Positions 8,522 through 16,211 of a stretch of DNA of 64,000 nt are shown piece after piece; within the stretch, counting starts at the first letter, position 1, and each line of letters opens with the position of its first letter. This DNA comes from Rhodospirillales bacterium. GTDB lineage: Bacteria; Pseudomonadota; Alphaproteobacteria; Micavibrionales; Micavibrionaceae. The notes under the pieces were generated by a model. The model did not search any database, was not told the origin of the DNA, and worked only from the letters and a program-made list of their open reading frames with translations. The stretch covers positions 1,116,001-1,180,000 of the forward strand of contig CP060239.1 of NCBI GenBank assembly GCA_023898785.1. The letters run 5' to 3'. The position numbers were made by a program, and so were the translations under genes.

Positions 8522-8656
8522 ATGAACACCCTAGCCCAAACAACACCGTTGAAGAAACCTTCATTGCTCGTTTTAACATTATGCCTGAGCAAGGCGGCAG
8601 TAATAGCTATGACACACCGCCTGCAAATGGCCTGTGTGTTTTATTTAAAACCTTAA
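8522..8656 (+). CDS. Possible 44-aa protein between flgD and flgE
   Basis: ATG 8522 follows an AGAGGAG ribosome site (8507-8513) at an ideal eight-base distance. The frame stays open for 44 codons to TAA at 8654-8656. The product begins MNTLAQTTPLKKPSLL and has a moderately hydrophobic middle (SLLVLTLCLSKAAVIAM). It matches no family I know. It may be a small operon protein, or a leader whose translation affects flgE; a chance frame is also possible at this length. Confidence 0.35.
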   Translation: MNTLAQTTPLKKPSLLVLTLCLSKAAVIAMTHRLQMACVFYLKP

Positions 8657-8713
8657 CCCCAACACTCAAAACCACAAGAGACGCAAACAAGATTTAGACA
8701 AAGGAGAAAAACA

Positions 8714-10462
8714 ATGGGACTTTTTGGATCACTCTTTACCGGCGTATCGGCGCTGTTCGCACAAAGCCAAAACACGGCAATTATTTCGAACAATATTGCC
8801 AATATCAGCACAACCGGGTTTAAACGTTCAGAAGCGGCATTTGAAAGCCTTGTAACATCACAAAGCCGGTTATCGACTTATTCACCGGGGACAGTGACAG
8901 CCAATCGCCTCCAGCGGGTCGACCAACAAGGCGCCCTACAGCAGACCGCTTCAACGACGGATGCGGCGATTTCCGGTAACGGTTTCTTCCCAATCAAACG
9001 CGACCCTTCCGACCAACAGGAATTCCTCTACACGCGCGCCGGGCAATTTTCCGAAGATTCCCAAGGACTTTTGCGGAATGCCGCCGGATTTGCACTTTAT
9101 GCGTGGCCAATTGATGCCAACGGCGACCTTCCAGCGAACCAGGGCGACCTTACTTCTTTGGTGCCGGCTGATGTGGCCTTCCTTGGTGGATTGACCCGCC
9201 CAACATCAAATGCGGAACTGGCGATTAACCTGGATGCAAATGCGATTGATAAATCCCTAGCTGCCTCTGTTACTGGCGCAGCAGATTTTTCTCGTGGAAT
9301 CACCGTGTTTGACAGCCTGGGTTCAGCGCAGGTTCTAACGCTGGAATACACCAAAACATACGGACCTCAAGCTACTGCAGGCGGCTCCATCGGCAGCTTG
9401 CTCGCGACTGATAACCTGATCACAGACCTTGGTTTGACACCAGGCGATACGTTCGATGTTTCAACCGAACTTGGCGGACCGTTGACCATGACTGTTGTAG
9501 CCGGAACGCCTGCCCTGCCTGGCGATGTGCAGACCGTTAACGACATCATCACCGAAATTAACAATGCCGGTATTGGCGCCAGCGCCTTTCTCGGCAACGA
9601 TGGTGAGTTGGTCATTCAGCGTGATGAATTTACAGGCGGTGCTGTTAACACCCTTACAATTGCCAATGGTGTCGGTACGCCGCTTACTGGTCTTGGACTG
9701 ATTGCCGGGGTGTATACCTCTGATGATTTGTCTGGGGCAGCGCCCAATTACGACAACGGTTTATTTGCCGATTCCCCGCCCTATTCCAACAGCGGCGGCA
9801 CAGATACAAACACTTTCCCGACCTTCCAGTTCCTGCCCGGCGATGCTCAATATAATAATCGCGGCTGGTGGCAGCTCAATATCAAGCACCCGGACGGCAC
9901 GTCACTGTCACGCGGCCTGCTGAACTTTAACGGCGACGGGACGCTCAACTCCCTGCCCGATAATTCCGGGGACATTGACATTAACCTGACCCAAATTGAC
10001 TGGAACAATGGATCAAACGCACAAAATATCGATATTGATATTGAGCGATTCTCTCAATTTGCCGGGAACTTTGATGTAATTTTCTCTGATCAGAACGGTG
10101 CCGAGCTCGGTCTGCGGACCGGGGTTGAGATTGATCGCGACGGGGTTGTAATTGCCCGATTCTCCAACGGCGCATCAGCTGATCTTTATAAAATTCCACT
10201 GATCACTTTTGCCAACTCTAACGGCCTGACAGAAGTCTCTGGAACGGCTTATTCAGAAAATCAGGAATCCGGTGAAGAGAATTTGCGCGAAGCCGGAACC
10301 GGCGGTGCCGGGTTTGTTGAACCCTCGACACTGGAAGCGTCAAACGTTGATTTAGCGGATGAATTTGCGCGGCTAATTGTCTCACAAAGAGCGTTTGGCG
10401 CGGGGACGCGTGTAATCAACACGGTCGACCAGATGACGGAAGATTTGTTGAGACTGCGGTAA
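8714..10462 (+). CDS. flgE: Flagellar hook protein FlgE
   Basis: FlgE polymerises into the flexible hook. The 582-aa product has the conserved N-terminus with SNNIANISTTGFKRSEAAFE and the conserved C-terminal ASNVDLADEFARLIVSQRAF motif. The large middle section carries the variable D1/D2 domains. Within it, about residues 230-330 resemble a hook-IN-type module (NDIITEINNAGIGASAFLG followed by GELVIQ), also seen in flagellin 2 of this window. AAAGGAGAAAAACA precedes the ATG. The gene is long for FlgE because of these inserts, as in many alphaproteobacteria. Confidence 0.95.
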   Translation: MGLFGSLFTGVSALFAQSQNTAIISNNIANISTTGFKRSEAAFESLVTSQSRLSTYSPGTVTANRLQRVDQQGALQQTASTTDAAISGNGFFPIKRDPSDQQEFLYTRAGQFSEDSQGLLRNAAGFALYAWPIDANGDLPANQGDLTSLVPADVAFLGGLTRPTSNAELAINLDANAIDKSLAASVTGAADFSRGITVFDSLGSAQVLTLEYTKTYGPQATAGGSIGSLLATDNLITDLGLTPGDTFDVSTELGGPLTMTVVAGTPALPGDVQTVNDIITEINNAGIGASAFLGNDGELVIQRDEFTGGAVNTLTIANGVGTPLTGLGLIAGVYTSDDLSGAAPNYDNGLFADSPPYSNSGGTDTNTFPTFQFLPGDAQYNNRGWWQLNIKHPDGTSLSRGLLNFNGDGTLNSLPDNSGDIDINLTQIDWNNGSNAQNIDIDIERFSQFAGNFDVIFSDQNGAELGLRTGVEIDRDGVVIARFSNGASADLYKIPLITFANSNGLTEVSGTAYSENQESGEENLREAGTGGAGFVEPSTLEASNVDLADEFARLIVSQRAFGAGTRVINTVDQMTEDLLRLR

Positions 10463-10477
10463 TAATACATAAAGTTT

Positions 10478-10657
10478 GGATCTTGAGCTGTAGGTTCGCT
10501 ACCCGCAACCGTCCTAACCCCTAAGGCTCAGGGTCCGAATATCTGCTGACTGCTATGATCCAGAATGGAGAGTAGCGACTTGCAGACGGGCGCACCGGGT
10601 AATGCCCTAACCTTACCCATCTGGGAGAACCCAACCGCTCCGGTGCGCCCTCTTTTT
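10478..10657 (+). ncRNA. Candidate structured RNA (3' UTR element or independent small RNA)
   Basis: Three consecutive domains can be folded by hand. Domain 1 is an 11-bp stem GGATCTTGAGC/GCTCAGGGTCC (10478-10488 with 10526-10536, two G-U pairs) enclosing a GTAG/CTAC hairpin (490-493 with 499-502 of 10 kb). Domain 2 is TCTGC/GCAGA (10542-10546 with 10582-10586) with inner stems TGCTA/TAGCG and TCCA-GAA-TGGA. Domain 3 is a three-way junction: GGGCGCACC/GGTGCGCCC (10588-10596 with 10642-10650) enclosing GGGTAA/TTACCC (10597-10602 with 10613-10618) and TGGG-AGAA-CCCA (10622-10633), then TCTTTTT. It resembles no class I can name. It could be an elaborate flgE terminator, a 3'-UTR-derived small RNA, or a leader element for the flagellin. 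Confidence 0.55.
10588..10657 (+). terminator. Rho-independent terminator closing the flgI-flgE operon
   Basis: A perfect nine-base stem GGGCGCACC/GGTGCGCCC (10588-10596 with 10642-10650) is followed by TCTTTTT. It is unusual because the 45-base loop itself contains two hairpins. It should separate hook-operon transcription from flagellin transcription. Confidence 0.75.
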
Positions 10658-10732
10658 CCACAAATACTAATATTAAGTCCTGTTTTTTTCCAAAACCTCA
10701 AGACATTGTTAAAATCTTTATGATTAAATGTA

Positions 10733-10746
10733 GGGTGTAGAATTGC
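10733..10746 (+). promoter_or_regulatory. Possible sigma54 promoter of the first flagellin gene
   Basis: GG (10733-10734), ten bases, then GC (10745-10746) in the context TAGGGTGTAGAATTGCG gives the invariant -24/-12 spacing with a perfect TTGC at -12, but a weak -24 element. It is 41 bases before the ATG. Late flagellar promoters in FlbD-containing alphaproteobacteria use sigma54, which supports but does not prove the call. Confidence 0.4.
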
Positions 10747-10786
10747 GTGTAGTATATGCGCATGTATGTAATTTGCAGGATGCAAA

Positions 10787-12379
10787 ATGACTGTTGGCGA
10801 GATCATCTTGGGATCGGCTCTTAAGGGGACGTTACTGAGCATTAACCGTACACAAAGTACGATTGATGAGATTACACAACGTTTGGCTTCCGGCCTAAAA
10901 GTTAATTCCGCTATTGACCAGCCACAAAATTTCTTTACCGCGCGCAGCTTGAAATTCACCGCCAGCGATCAGACACGCTTGCTGGACGGCATAGGTCAGA
11001 GCATTCGAACCATACAAGAGGCCATTACCGGTCTGGAGGCAGTTGAACGGCTTATCAATCAGGGCGAAGCGCTGGTTATCGAATCAGAAAAAGCGCTTTT
11101 ACTTGGTGAAACTGACCCAGCTGTTGTTCCACGGATTGTTAATGTCAGCCCACCTCCGCTCAGCACCCTGATCACCGCAGGTGCGCCGGATGCATATTTT
11201 CGCCTGAATGAAACGGCAGGCGCTATTCAAGATTACGGAACACTCGGCCCAGTCACCGCCAACCGATTAGGCGGGGCAAGCGCCGGAGCGGCCGCTCTTT
11301 ATTCCAACGGGGCAGCTCCCAGCGTCAATTTTGACGGCATCAATGACCGCATTCTGGTTGCCGATGCCCCGCATATTAACCTGAACGCAACACCAGCGCG
11401 TACAGTCGAGCTTGTCTTCAATGCTGATGACCTCACAGGGCGACAAGTACTGTATGAAGAGGGCGCTACCATTAACGGTCTTACGATTTACCTTGACGGT
11501 GACAGGCTTTATGTCACAGGGGAAGACGATCAGGGCGCACAACGCTGGGCTGATGCAAACATCAACAGCAGCGCCATTGGCGTACAGATTCAGACCGGAC
11601 AAACATACCATGCCGCCTTTGTTTATGATATGGCAACAAACAGCTTTAGCGGCTACCTTGACGGCGTCCTTATGGGTAGCGTCAGCACCGCCGGGGCGCC
11701 AAGCTTTCCATCTCATAGCGGAAATATAGGCATTGGCGCAGCCGTGGACGGTGTGCAGTTCCATGACGGCGAAGCTGGCGCAGGATTTAACTTTGACGGA
11801 CGCATTTCTGATGTCGCCATCTATAATCGCGCCCTTAGCACTACCGAGCTATTACGCCATGCCGATTCACTTGAAGGAACGACATCCACTATCTATGAAA
11901 ATATTAATTATAACAACCTGTTGGACGAGATTGATAATCTGGTTGTTGACGCCCATTATAGAGGCATTAATTTGCTGCTGGGGGAAGATTTACAAACCAT
12001 TTTTAATGCAGAGCAAACCAGCACCCTTACCACAGAAGGTCAAGACTTCAGTACACGGGGGTTGAAGCTAGTTAAACGCTCCCAATTTAACAACCTCACA
12101 GATGTACGCGATATTCTTGATGCGCTGCGCGATGCAAGAGCGGTTATACGGGCGTTTGCCTTTACATTGACAAATGACCTATCTATAATTGAAATACGAA
12201 ATACTTTCACACGTGATACGATCAACGCAAATCTGGCCGGCGCCGATGATCTGACCGTGGCTGATATGAACAAAGAAGGAGCCAACCAATTGGCTGCACA
12301 AACCCGACTGGATCTGGGCATTACAGCCCTTAGCCTAGCCGGGCTGTCGCAGGGCTCCATACTGGATCTTGTAGGATGA
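10787..12379 (+). CDS. Flagellin with an inserted LamG-like (concanavalin-type) domain
   Basis: A filament protein of 530 aa. Residues 1-110 form the usual N-terminal D0/D1 helices (RTQSTIDEITQRLASGLKVN, then DGIGQSIRTIQEAITGLE). Residues about 370-530 form the C-terminal D1/D0 part, including DAHYRGINLL and TINANLAGADDLTVADMNKE. Between them, about 133-360 (nt 11183-11866) is a jelly-roll domain of the laminin-G-3/concanavalin-like type. It begins APDAYFRLNETAG and contains VNFDGINDRILVAD, ARTVELVFNADD, GYLDGVLMGSV and the closing FDGRISDVAIYNRALSTTEL, the most typical LamG ending. The flagellin variable region is surface-exposed in the filament, so many copies would be displayed. Such domains often bind glycans or proteins. 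Adhesion to surfaces, matrix or other cells is inference. It lies just before a second, ordinary flagellin. Confidence 0.9.
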   Translation: MTVGEIILGSALKGTLLSINRTQSTIDEITQRLASGLKVNSAIDQPQNFFTARSLKFTASDQTRLLDGIGQSIRTIQEAITGLEAVERLINQGEALVIESEKALLLGETDPAVVPRIVNVSPPPLSTLITAGAPDAYFRLNETAGAIQDYGTLGPVTANRLGGASAGAAALYSNGAAPSVNFDGINDRILVADAPHINLNATPARTVELVFNADDLTGRQVLYEEGATINGLTIYLDGDRLYVTGEDDQGAQRWADANINSSAIGVQIQTGQTYHAAFVYDMATNSFSGYLDGVLMGSVSTAGAPSFPSHSGNIGIGAAVDGVQFHDGEAGAGFNFDGRISDVAIYNRALSTTELLRHADSLEGTTSTIYENINYNNLLDEIDNLVVDAHYRGINLLLGEDLQTIFNAEQTSTLTTEGQDFSTRGLKLVKRSQFNNLTDVRDILDALRDARAVIRAFAFTLTNDLSIIEIRNTFTRDTINANLAGADDLTVADMNKEGANQLAAQTRLDLGITALSLAGLSQGSILDLVG

Positions 12380-12407
12380 AAAATCCTTTTGAAATGTGGA
12401 TTGCACG

Positions 12408-12538
12408 AAGCATGCGATGCAATATATCCACAGAGGAATGCATAAAAAGAAAGGGATAAATTGCGTTAACAATCTTTTCATTTTTATGATATATTCTGTA
12501 AGAGTGAGCCCAAGTATTGGGCGATGCAGGAAGCATGC
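12408..12538 (+). promoter_or_regulatory. Repeated words in the leader of the second flagellin gene
   Basis: GAAGCATGC occurs at 12408-12416 and 12530-12538, and GCGATGCA at 12414-12421 and 12521-12528, in swapped order. A GG-N10-GC spacing (TGGATTGCACGAAGC, 12397-12411) coincides with the first pair. It may be a sigma54 or mRNA-level control region (FlbT acts on flagellin leaders in Caulobacter), or chance. Confidence 0.25.
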
Positions 12539-12562
12539 ACAAACCTAGGAAAGGAAAACACT

Positions 12563-14245
12563 ATGTCTTCTGATGTTGTATTGACCGCAGCCTTGCGGAA
12601 TAACCTACTTTCTCTCCAGAACACACAAAGCTTGATTGACTCCACGCAGCTTAGATTGGCTACGGGTCTGAAAGTTAACTCTGCTCTGGATAACCCTCAA
12701 AACTTCTTTACCGCGCAAAGCCTGAATAACCGGGCCGGCGACCTTGGTCGTCTCTTGGATGGTATCGGCCAATCCATTCGGACTATCGAAGCTGCTGATA
12801 ACGGTATTACCGCTTTGACAAAGCTTGTAGAGCAAGCCCAATCGATCGTGCAGTCTGCACGTGATGAGTTGGCGGCGTCTGAAGGTGAAGCGCGCCTTGT
12901 CGGTACAGTTGACCTGAGAGATACAGGGACTGGCGACCTTGTTGCCGACCTCGGTATCGCGAACGGCGCTACGCTGGACATTATCACAACTGATGATTCC
13001 GGCGCACAGATCACACAGCAAGTGACAATCGACACTGGCGATACGGCCTATTCTTTGGCTGCAGAAATCACGAACGCTTTTGCCGATAATGAAAACGGAG
13101 AAATCGTTGCCAGCATTTCCGATGAAGGTTTCCTTCAGATTGAAAGCGCTGACGGCCGGAGTTTCCGTCTTGTTGATGAAGCGACAACAGCGATTACCCA
13201 GGCTGGACTTGATGCTCTTGGTATTGGCGAAGCCTTCTCGACTGAAACGCGCACAGGTGCAGGTACGACTGATCTTACGGCCACTATCGTAGCCGGAAGC
13301 ACAGTGACCTCAATCTCCCTGTTCGAAGGTACCGGTGACTTGGTTGAAGCCGGCGACCTTATTGGTGGTGCCGGGGTGTCTTATACAGATGCAGACGGTA
13401 ATACCGCGTTCTCTCTGACAACCGGTAGCTTAGGCATTACGGTTACTGAAACTGACGGCACATCAACAAGCTCAACTGTTGTTGCTGTTACTGGCTCCTT
13501 CCAGGATTTTGTCGACAGTATCAACCAAGATGCAAACCTTAACCAGTTGGTGAGCGCTAATTTCGACAGCTCCACGGGACAGCTCAGCATTACTTCGCTT
13601 GATGATCAGGTTGCCAATGTTGAAATTAATGTTGCTGGCGCTACTGCTGCTGATACGATTAGCCTTGGTCTTGGCGACCCAACCGGAAATCTGGACCCGA
13701 TTACTGCCGGGGCAGGTGCTGAGGATATTTCTATTAGATTTAACAACAGTACCGAAGCTCTCGACAGTTTGGCTGGGGATTACAATACGCTCCGCGCCCA
13801 GATCGACTCTCTGGTTGCCGATGCTCAGTATCGTGGAATCAATCTGCTTAACGGTGATGACTTGGTTACATTCTTTAACGAGAACAATACAAGTTCACTG
13901 ACCACGAGCGGCGTAACTTTCACGGCTAACGGCCTCAGCATTACCGAAGCCTCTTTCCGCTCCAGTACAGAGATTGAGCTGTCTGCCACGCAGGCTCGCA
14001 ACGCTCTGGAGGCTGTGCGGAGCTTCGGCTCCTCTCTGGCCAACAACCTGTCTATTATTCAGACACGTCAGACTTTCACCGAGCAAACGATCAATACGTT
14101 GCAAGCCGGTGCGGATGACCTGGTTGTTGCAGACCAGAACGAAGAGGGCGCAAACTTGCTGGCCCTGCAGACACGTCAGGCTTTGGGTGTTACATCCCTG
14201 TCTCTGGCGTCTCAGTCACAGCAGTCTGTACTTCGACTCTTCTAA
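12563..14245 (+). CDS. Flagellin (major filament protein candidate)
   Basis: A 560-aa flagellin. ATG 12563 is chosen over 12524 because AGGAAAGGA (12547-12555) precedes it and the product then begins at the conserved N-terminus (SSDVVLTAALRNNLLSLQNT). D0/D1 helices are intact (STQLRLATGLKVN in the same position as flagellin 1), and the C-terminus has ADAQYRGINLLNGDDLVTFF and FTEQTINTLQAGADDLVVAD. The middle, about residues 105-410, contains two repeats resembling the flagellin hook-IN motif (for example SLAAEITNAFADNENGEIVA). The N- and C-terminal parts are close to those of the upstream LamG flagellin, so both can probably co-assemble. No Cys is evident. It ends in a hairpin terminator. Confidence 0.95.
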   Translation: MSSDVVLTAALRNNLLSLQNTQSLIDSTQLRLATGLKVNSALDNPQNFFTAQSLNNRAGDLGRLLDGIGQSIRTIEAADNGITALTKLVEQAQSIVQSARDELAASEGEARLVGTVDLRDTGTGDLVADLGIANGATLDIITTDDSGAQITQQVTIDTGDTAYSLAAEITNAFADNENGEIVASISDEGFLQIESADGRSFRLVDEATTAITQAGLDALGIGEAFSTETRTGAGTTDLTATIVAGSTVTSISLFEGTGDLVEAGDLIGGAGVSYTDADGNTAFSLTTGSLGITVTETDGTSTSSTVVAVTGSFQDFVDSINQDANLNQLVSANFDSSTGQLSITSLDDQVANVEINVAGATAADTISLGLGDPTGNLDPITAGAGAEDISIRFNNSTEALDSLAGDYNTLRAQIDSLVADAQYRGINLLNGDDLVTFFNENNTSSLTTSGVTFTANGLSITEASFRSSTEIELSATQARNALEAVRSFGSSLANNLSIIQTRQTFTEQTINTLQAGADDLVVADQNEEGANLLALQTRQALGVTSLSLASQSQQSVLRLF

Positions 14246-14275
14246 TTTTAAATTCAAGGGCATTGCCCGAATTCG

Positions 14276-14308
14276 AAAAAGCCCTAGCAGAACGCCGGGG
14301 CTTTTTTT
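14276..14308 (+). terminator. Rho-independent terminator after the second flagellin gene
   Basis: AAAAAGCCC (14276-14284) pairs with GGGCTTTTT (14298-14306) and runs into a T tract to 14308. A second hairpin, AATTC-AA-GGGC/GCCC-GAATT (14251-14273), lies immediately upstream. The pair would give the flagellin mRNA a highly structured 3' end. Confidence 0.85.
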
Positions 14309-14410
14309 ATCTCCTGCAGCGTTTAGATTTTTTATATTTTATAAAGATAAAAGCTGATATAATGGCGGAGTATGGGCAGAAAGCCGTATCTAAACGAAAG
14401 GAAGAATTCC

Positions 14411-14812
14411 ATGGCTCTCGTTATCGATCTCAAACCCGGCGAAAAAATCCTTATTGGCGAAGCTGTCATTACCAATGACAGTCAGCGCACACGCCTGCAT
14501 ATAGCCGGTGATGCTCCGATTCTACGTGAAAAAGATGTGATGCAAGAAAGGGAGACTGATACGCCTTGCAAGAAAATTTACTTCCTTGTCCAGTGCATGT
14601 ATCTGGCCAATACGCCCAAACGGTATTACGAAAAATACTTTGCGCTTGTACAAGAGGTTCAGCATGCTTCTCCATCTTCGGCATTTTTCTTTATGCAGAT
14701 TAACGAGGAAATTATTAGCGGCAATTATTACAAAGCCCTGAAACTCGCAAGACAACTCATCGCTCACGAAAAGGAACTCTTAGAGAATGCCTCCCAACCC
14801 GCCGCAAAATAA
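14411..14812 (+). CDS. flbT: Flagellin mRNA regulator FlbT
   Basis: FlbT controls flagellin translation and mRNA stability in Caulobacter and related bacteria. The 133-aa product begins MALVIDLKPGEKILIGEAVI, a family hallmark, then has ITNDSQRTRLHIAGDAPILR and PCKKIYFLVQCMYLANTPKR. ATG 14411 follows AAAGGAAG at 14397-14404; the longer reading from 14372 lacks such support. It overlaps flaF by 26 bases, so the two are co-translated. Placement after the flagellins fits the known flaF-flbT functional pair. Confidence 0.93.
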   Translation: MALVIDLKPGEKILIGEAVITNDSQRTRLHIAGDAPILREKDVMQERETDTPCKKIYFLVQCMYLANTPKRYYEKYFALVQEVQHASPSSAFFFMQINEEIISGNYYKALKLARQLIAHEKELLENASQPAAK

Positions 14813-15221
14813 CCCATATGCTCAAGCTGCTGGCGCCTATGGCGACAACGCGCAAAAGAACACGCCCGACCAGCGTGAGCTTGAAGGGCGCGTTTTATTG
14901 AAATCCGCCAAAATGATTAAAGACCTTCAGGATGACTGGGAGAATATGAACACCGAAATTCTCGAGAGCACCTTGAAATATAACCGTCAGGTCTGGATGG
15001 TGTTTTACGATACCGCCATCGAGAACCCGGAAGGTGACCGCCCCAACGATTTGCGCAGCAATATTGTCAATCTCGCCAATTTTATTTTTAAGCGCGAACT
15101 GGAGATCATGGCGAAGCCAGAGAAGCATAAGCTAGATGTTCTTATTAATATCAATCGTGAGATTGCCGCCGGTCTAATGGTTAAACCGCCTGAGACGACG
15201 CACCCCAAAGATAAAACATAA
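14787..15221 (+). CDS. flaF: Flagellin assembly/secretion factor FlaF
   Basis: FlaF works with FlbT: it is required for flagellin synthesis and secretion. The 144-aa product has AQAAGAYGDNAQKNTPDQRE at the N-terminus and the family core LEGRVLLKSAKMIKDLQDDW, then LKYNRQVWMVFYDTAIENPE and LRSNIVNLANFIFKRELEIM. These motifs, the size and the neighbour flbT make the call firm. The first 26 bases lie inside flbT. Confidence 0.93.
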   Translation: MPPNPPQNNPYAQAAGAYGDNAQKNTPDQRELEGRVLLKSAKMIKDLQDDWENMNTEILESTLKYNRQVWMVFYDTAIENPEGDRPNDLRSNIVNLANFIFKRELEIMAKPEKHKLDVLININREIAAGLMVKPPETTHPKDKT

Positions 15222-15240
15222 TTTCTTAGGGGCTGACATT

Positions 15241-15266
15241 AAAAAAGCGCTTCCCTTGAAGCGCTT
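15241..15266 (-). terminator. Terminator of the FlaG-like gene
   Basis: On the minus strand AAGCGCTTC-AAGG-GAAGCGCTT (15266-15245) is a nine-base stem followed by TTTTTT. The orientation serves the gene at 15306-15815. It may also hinder read-through from flaF, although no T run follows on that strand. Confidence 0.8.
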
Positions 15267-15271
15267 GCTCG

Positions 15272-15299
15272 ATAATTTACCATGTATAATTTACCATGT
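15272..15299. repeat. 14-bp direct tandem repeat
   Basis: ATAATTTACCATGT occurs twice back to back (15272-15285 and 15286-15299) between the terminator and the end of the FlaG-like gene. It has only two copies and no spacer, so it is not a CRISPR. Confidence 0.8.
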
Positions 15300-15305
15300 A
15301 TAAAC

Positions 15306-15815
15306 TTAGGCCGTAACACTCACCGTAGAGGCAAACTGTTGGCCGGATTGTGCGCCTGCGCTTAAAGCAGCGACAGCGGCCTGTGCAGGGCCACCAACGG
15401 ATTGAGTTGGCGTTGATTGTGCAACCTGCTGGGTCTGGAACGCCGCAGATGTAACGTCAAAATTTGACGAAGACGTCGAAGATCGAGCAGTATTAACGGG
15501 ATCGGCCGTCGTGCGCTCAATTTCAGCACGCGCAGCGGCCTGACGTGCAGCCTGAACGCGGCGCTGTTCCAATGTTGATTCTGAGGGGAATTGTGTCAAA
15601 ATATCGCCCGTATCGGAGTCGCGTATTTGCAATACGGCTGTGTCGAAGCGGGTATCGACTGAAACATACGGGCTAACATAGGGTGCAACAGGACCACGCG
15701 CAACGCTCTCCACAGCCTCTATATCGGCCGCGAAAGAATTCAAAGTCGCCACCTGGTCCGCAGTAAAACGGGCCTGCTGTGCGTTCGATATGGCTGAATT
15801 TACAGCTTCTATCAT
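15306..15815 (-). CDS. FlaG-like flagellar protein
   Basis: A 169-aa product with a FlaG-type core: RFDTAVLQIRDSDTGDILTQ then FPSESTLEQRR, matching the FlaG pattern of strand, DxxTGE, strand, Q-x-P. FlaG homologues influence filament length in other bacteria. The C-terminal half is a low-complexity Ala/Gln/Ser/Thr tail ending in ASTVSVTA. It is on the minus strand with its own terminator, next to flaF and fliF. Confidence in the FlaG link is moderate because the core is only about 40 residues. Confidence 0.6.
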   Translation of the reverse strand: MIEAVNSAISNAQQARFTADQVATLNSFAADIEAVESVARGPVAPYVSPYVSVDTRFDTAVLQIRDSDTGDILTQFPSESTLEQRRVQAARQAAARAEIERTTADPVNTARSSTSSSNFDVTSAAFQTQQVAQSTPTQSVGGPAQAAVAALSAGAQSGQQFASTVSVTA

Positions 15816-16211
15816 AATTAACGTCCTAACCGCCTGTCCGATTTATAAAAAATATATGGGAACAGGCATAATACCCTACTATCATGGTACCTTAACCGCA
15901 AACAAAAGTCAAGTTTTCCGTCGGGTTTCCCACACCATTTCATGCTTACCAACCCCTTGAAAAATAATTAAAATATTTTGATCCCCCTCCAAAATCAAGA
16001 GAAGATGATTTTCAGCTCTATACTCCCCCCTTTTGGAAGGTTTTTCTGGAACAACAGACCAATGGAAAAAGGTTAAAAAAACGTCTATACTGTAAGGATA
16101 ACCTGTTTTCCCGATTCGCTAAATCGGAGAAGATAGTGAATAAAAAAGGCTACCCCTATCCTCTGTGGGGTTCTAGCCATGCGCAAAATGAGAGAATAAA
16201 GGTCGGAAACC
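15816..16211. other. 396-base divergent gap between the FlaG-like gene and fliF
   Basis: No protein gene was found on either strand. It is AT-rich with homopolymer runs. A stem GGCTA-CCCC/GGGG-TTC-TAGCC (16148-16178) lies in the presumed fliF leader; read on the minus strand it is followed by TTTTTT, so it could stop antisense transcription. A GG-N10-GC spacing at about 15887-15900 exists but its -12 element is CCGC, so I do not call it a sigma54 promoter. Promoters for both flanking genes should lie here. Confidence 0.6.

Larger units (their letters stand above)
10463..10786. other. 324-base gap between flgE and the first flagellin gene
   Basis: No convincing protein gene is visible here. 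The first two thirds are taken up by the structured region at 10478-10657. The rest is AT-rich and holds a possible sigma54 site (10733-10746) and the flagellin leader. The ribosome site directly before ATG 10787 is GCAGGATGCAAA, that is, AGGA at about eight bases. Confidence 0.8.

Noticed and set aside
10490..10502. GGTTCG in the structured gap as a tRNA or tmRNA T-arm
   Set aside because: The stem and loop lengths do not fit a T-arm and no acceptor stem or CCA end is present.
15272..15299. Tandem 14-bp repeat as a CRISPR remnant
   Set aside because: Only two units with no spacer and no cas genes; a simple duplication explains it.
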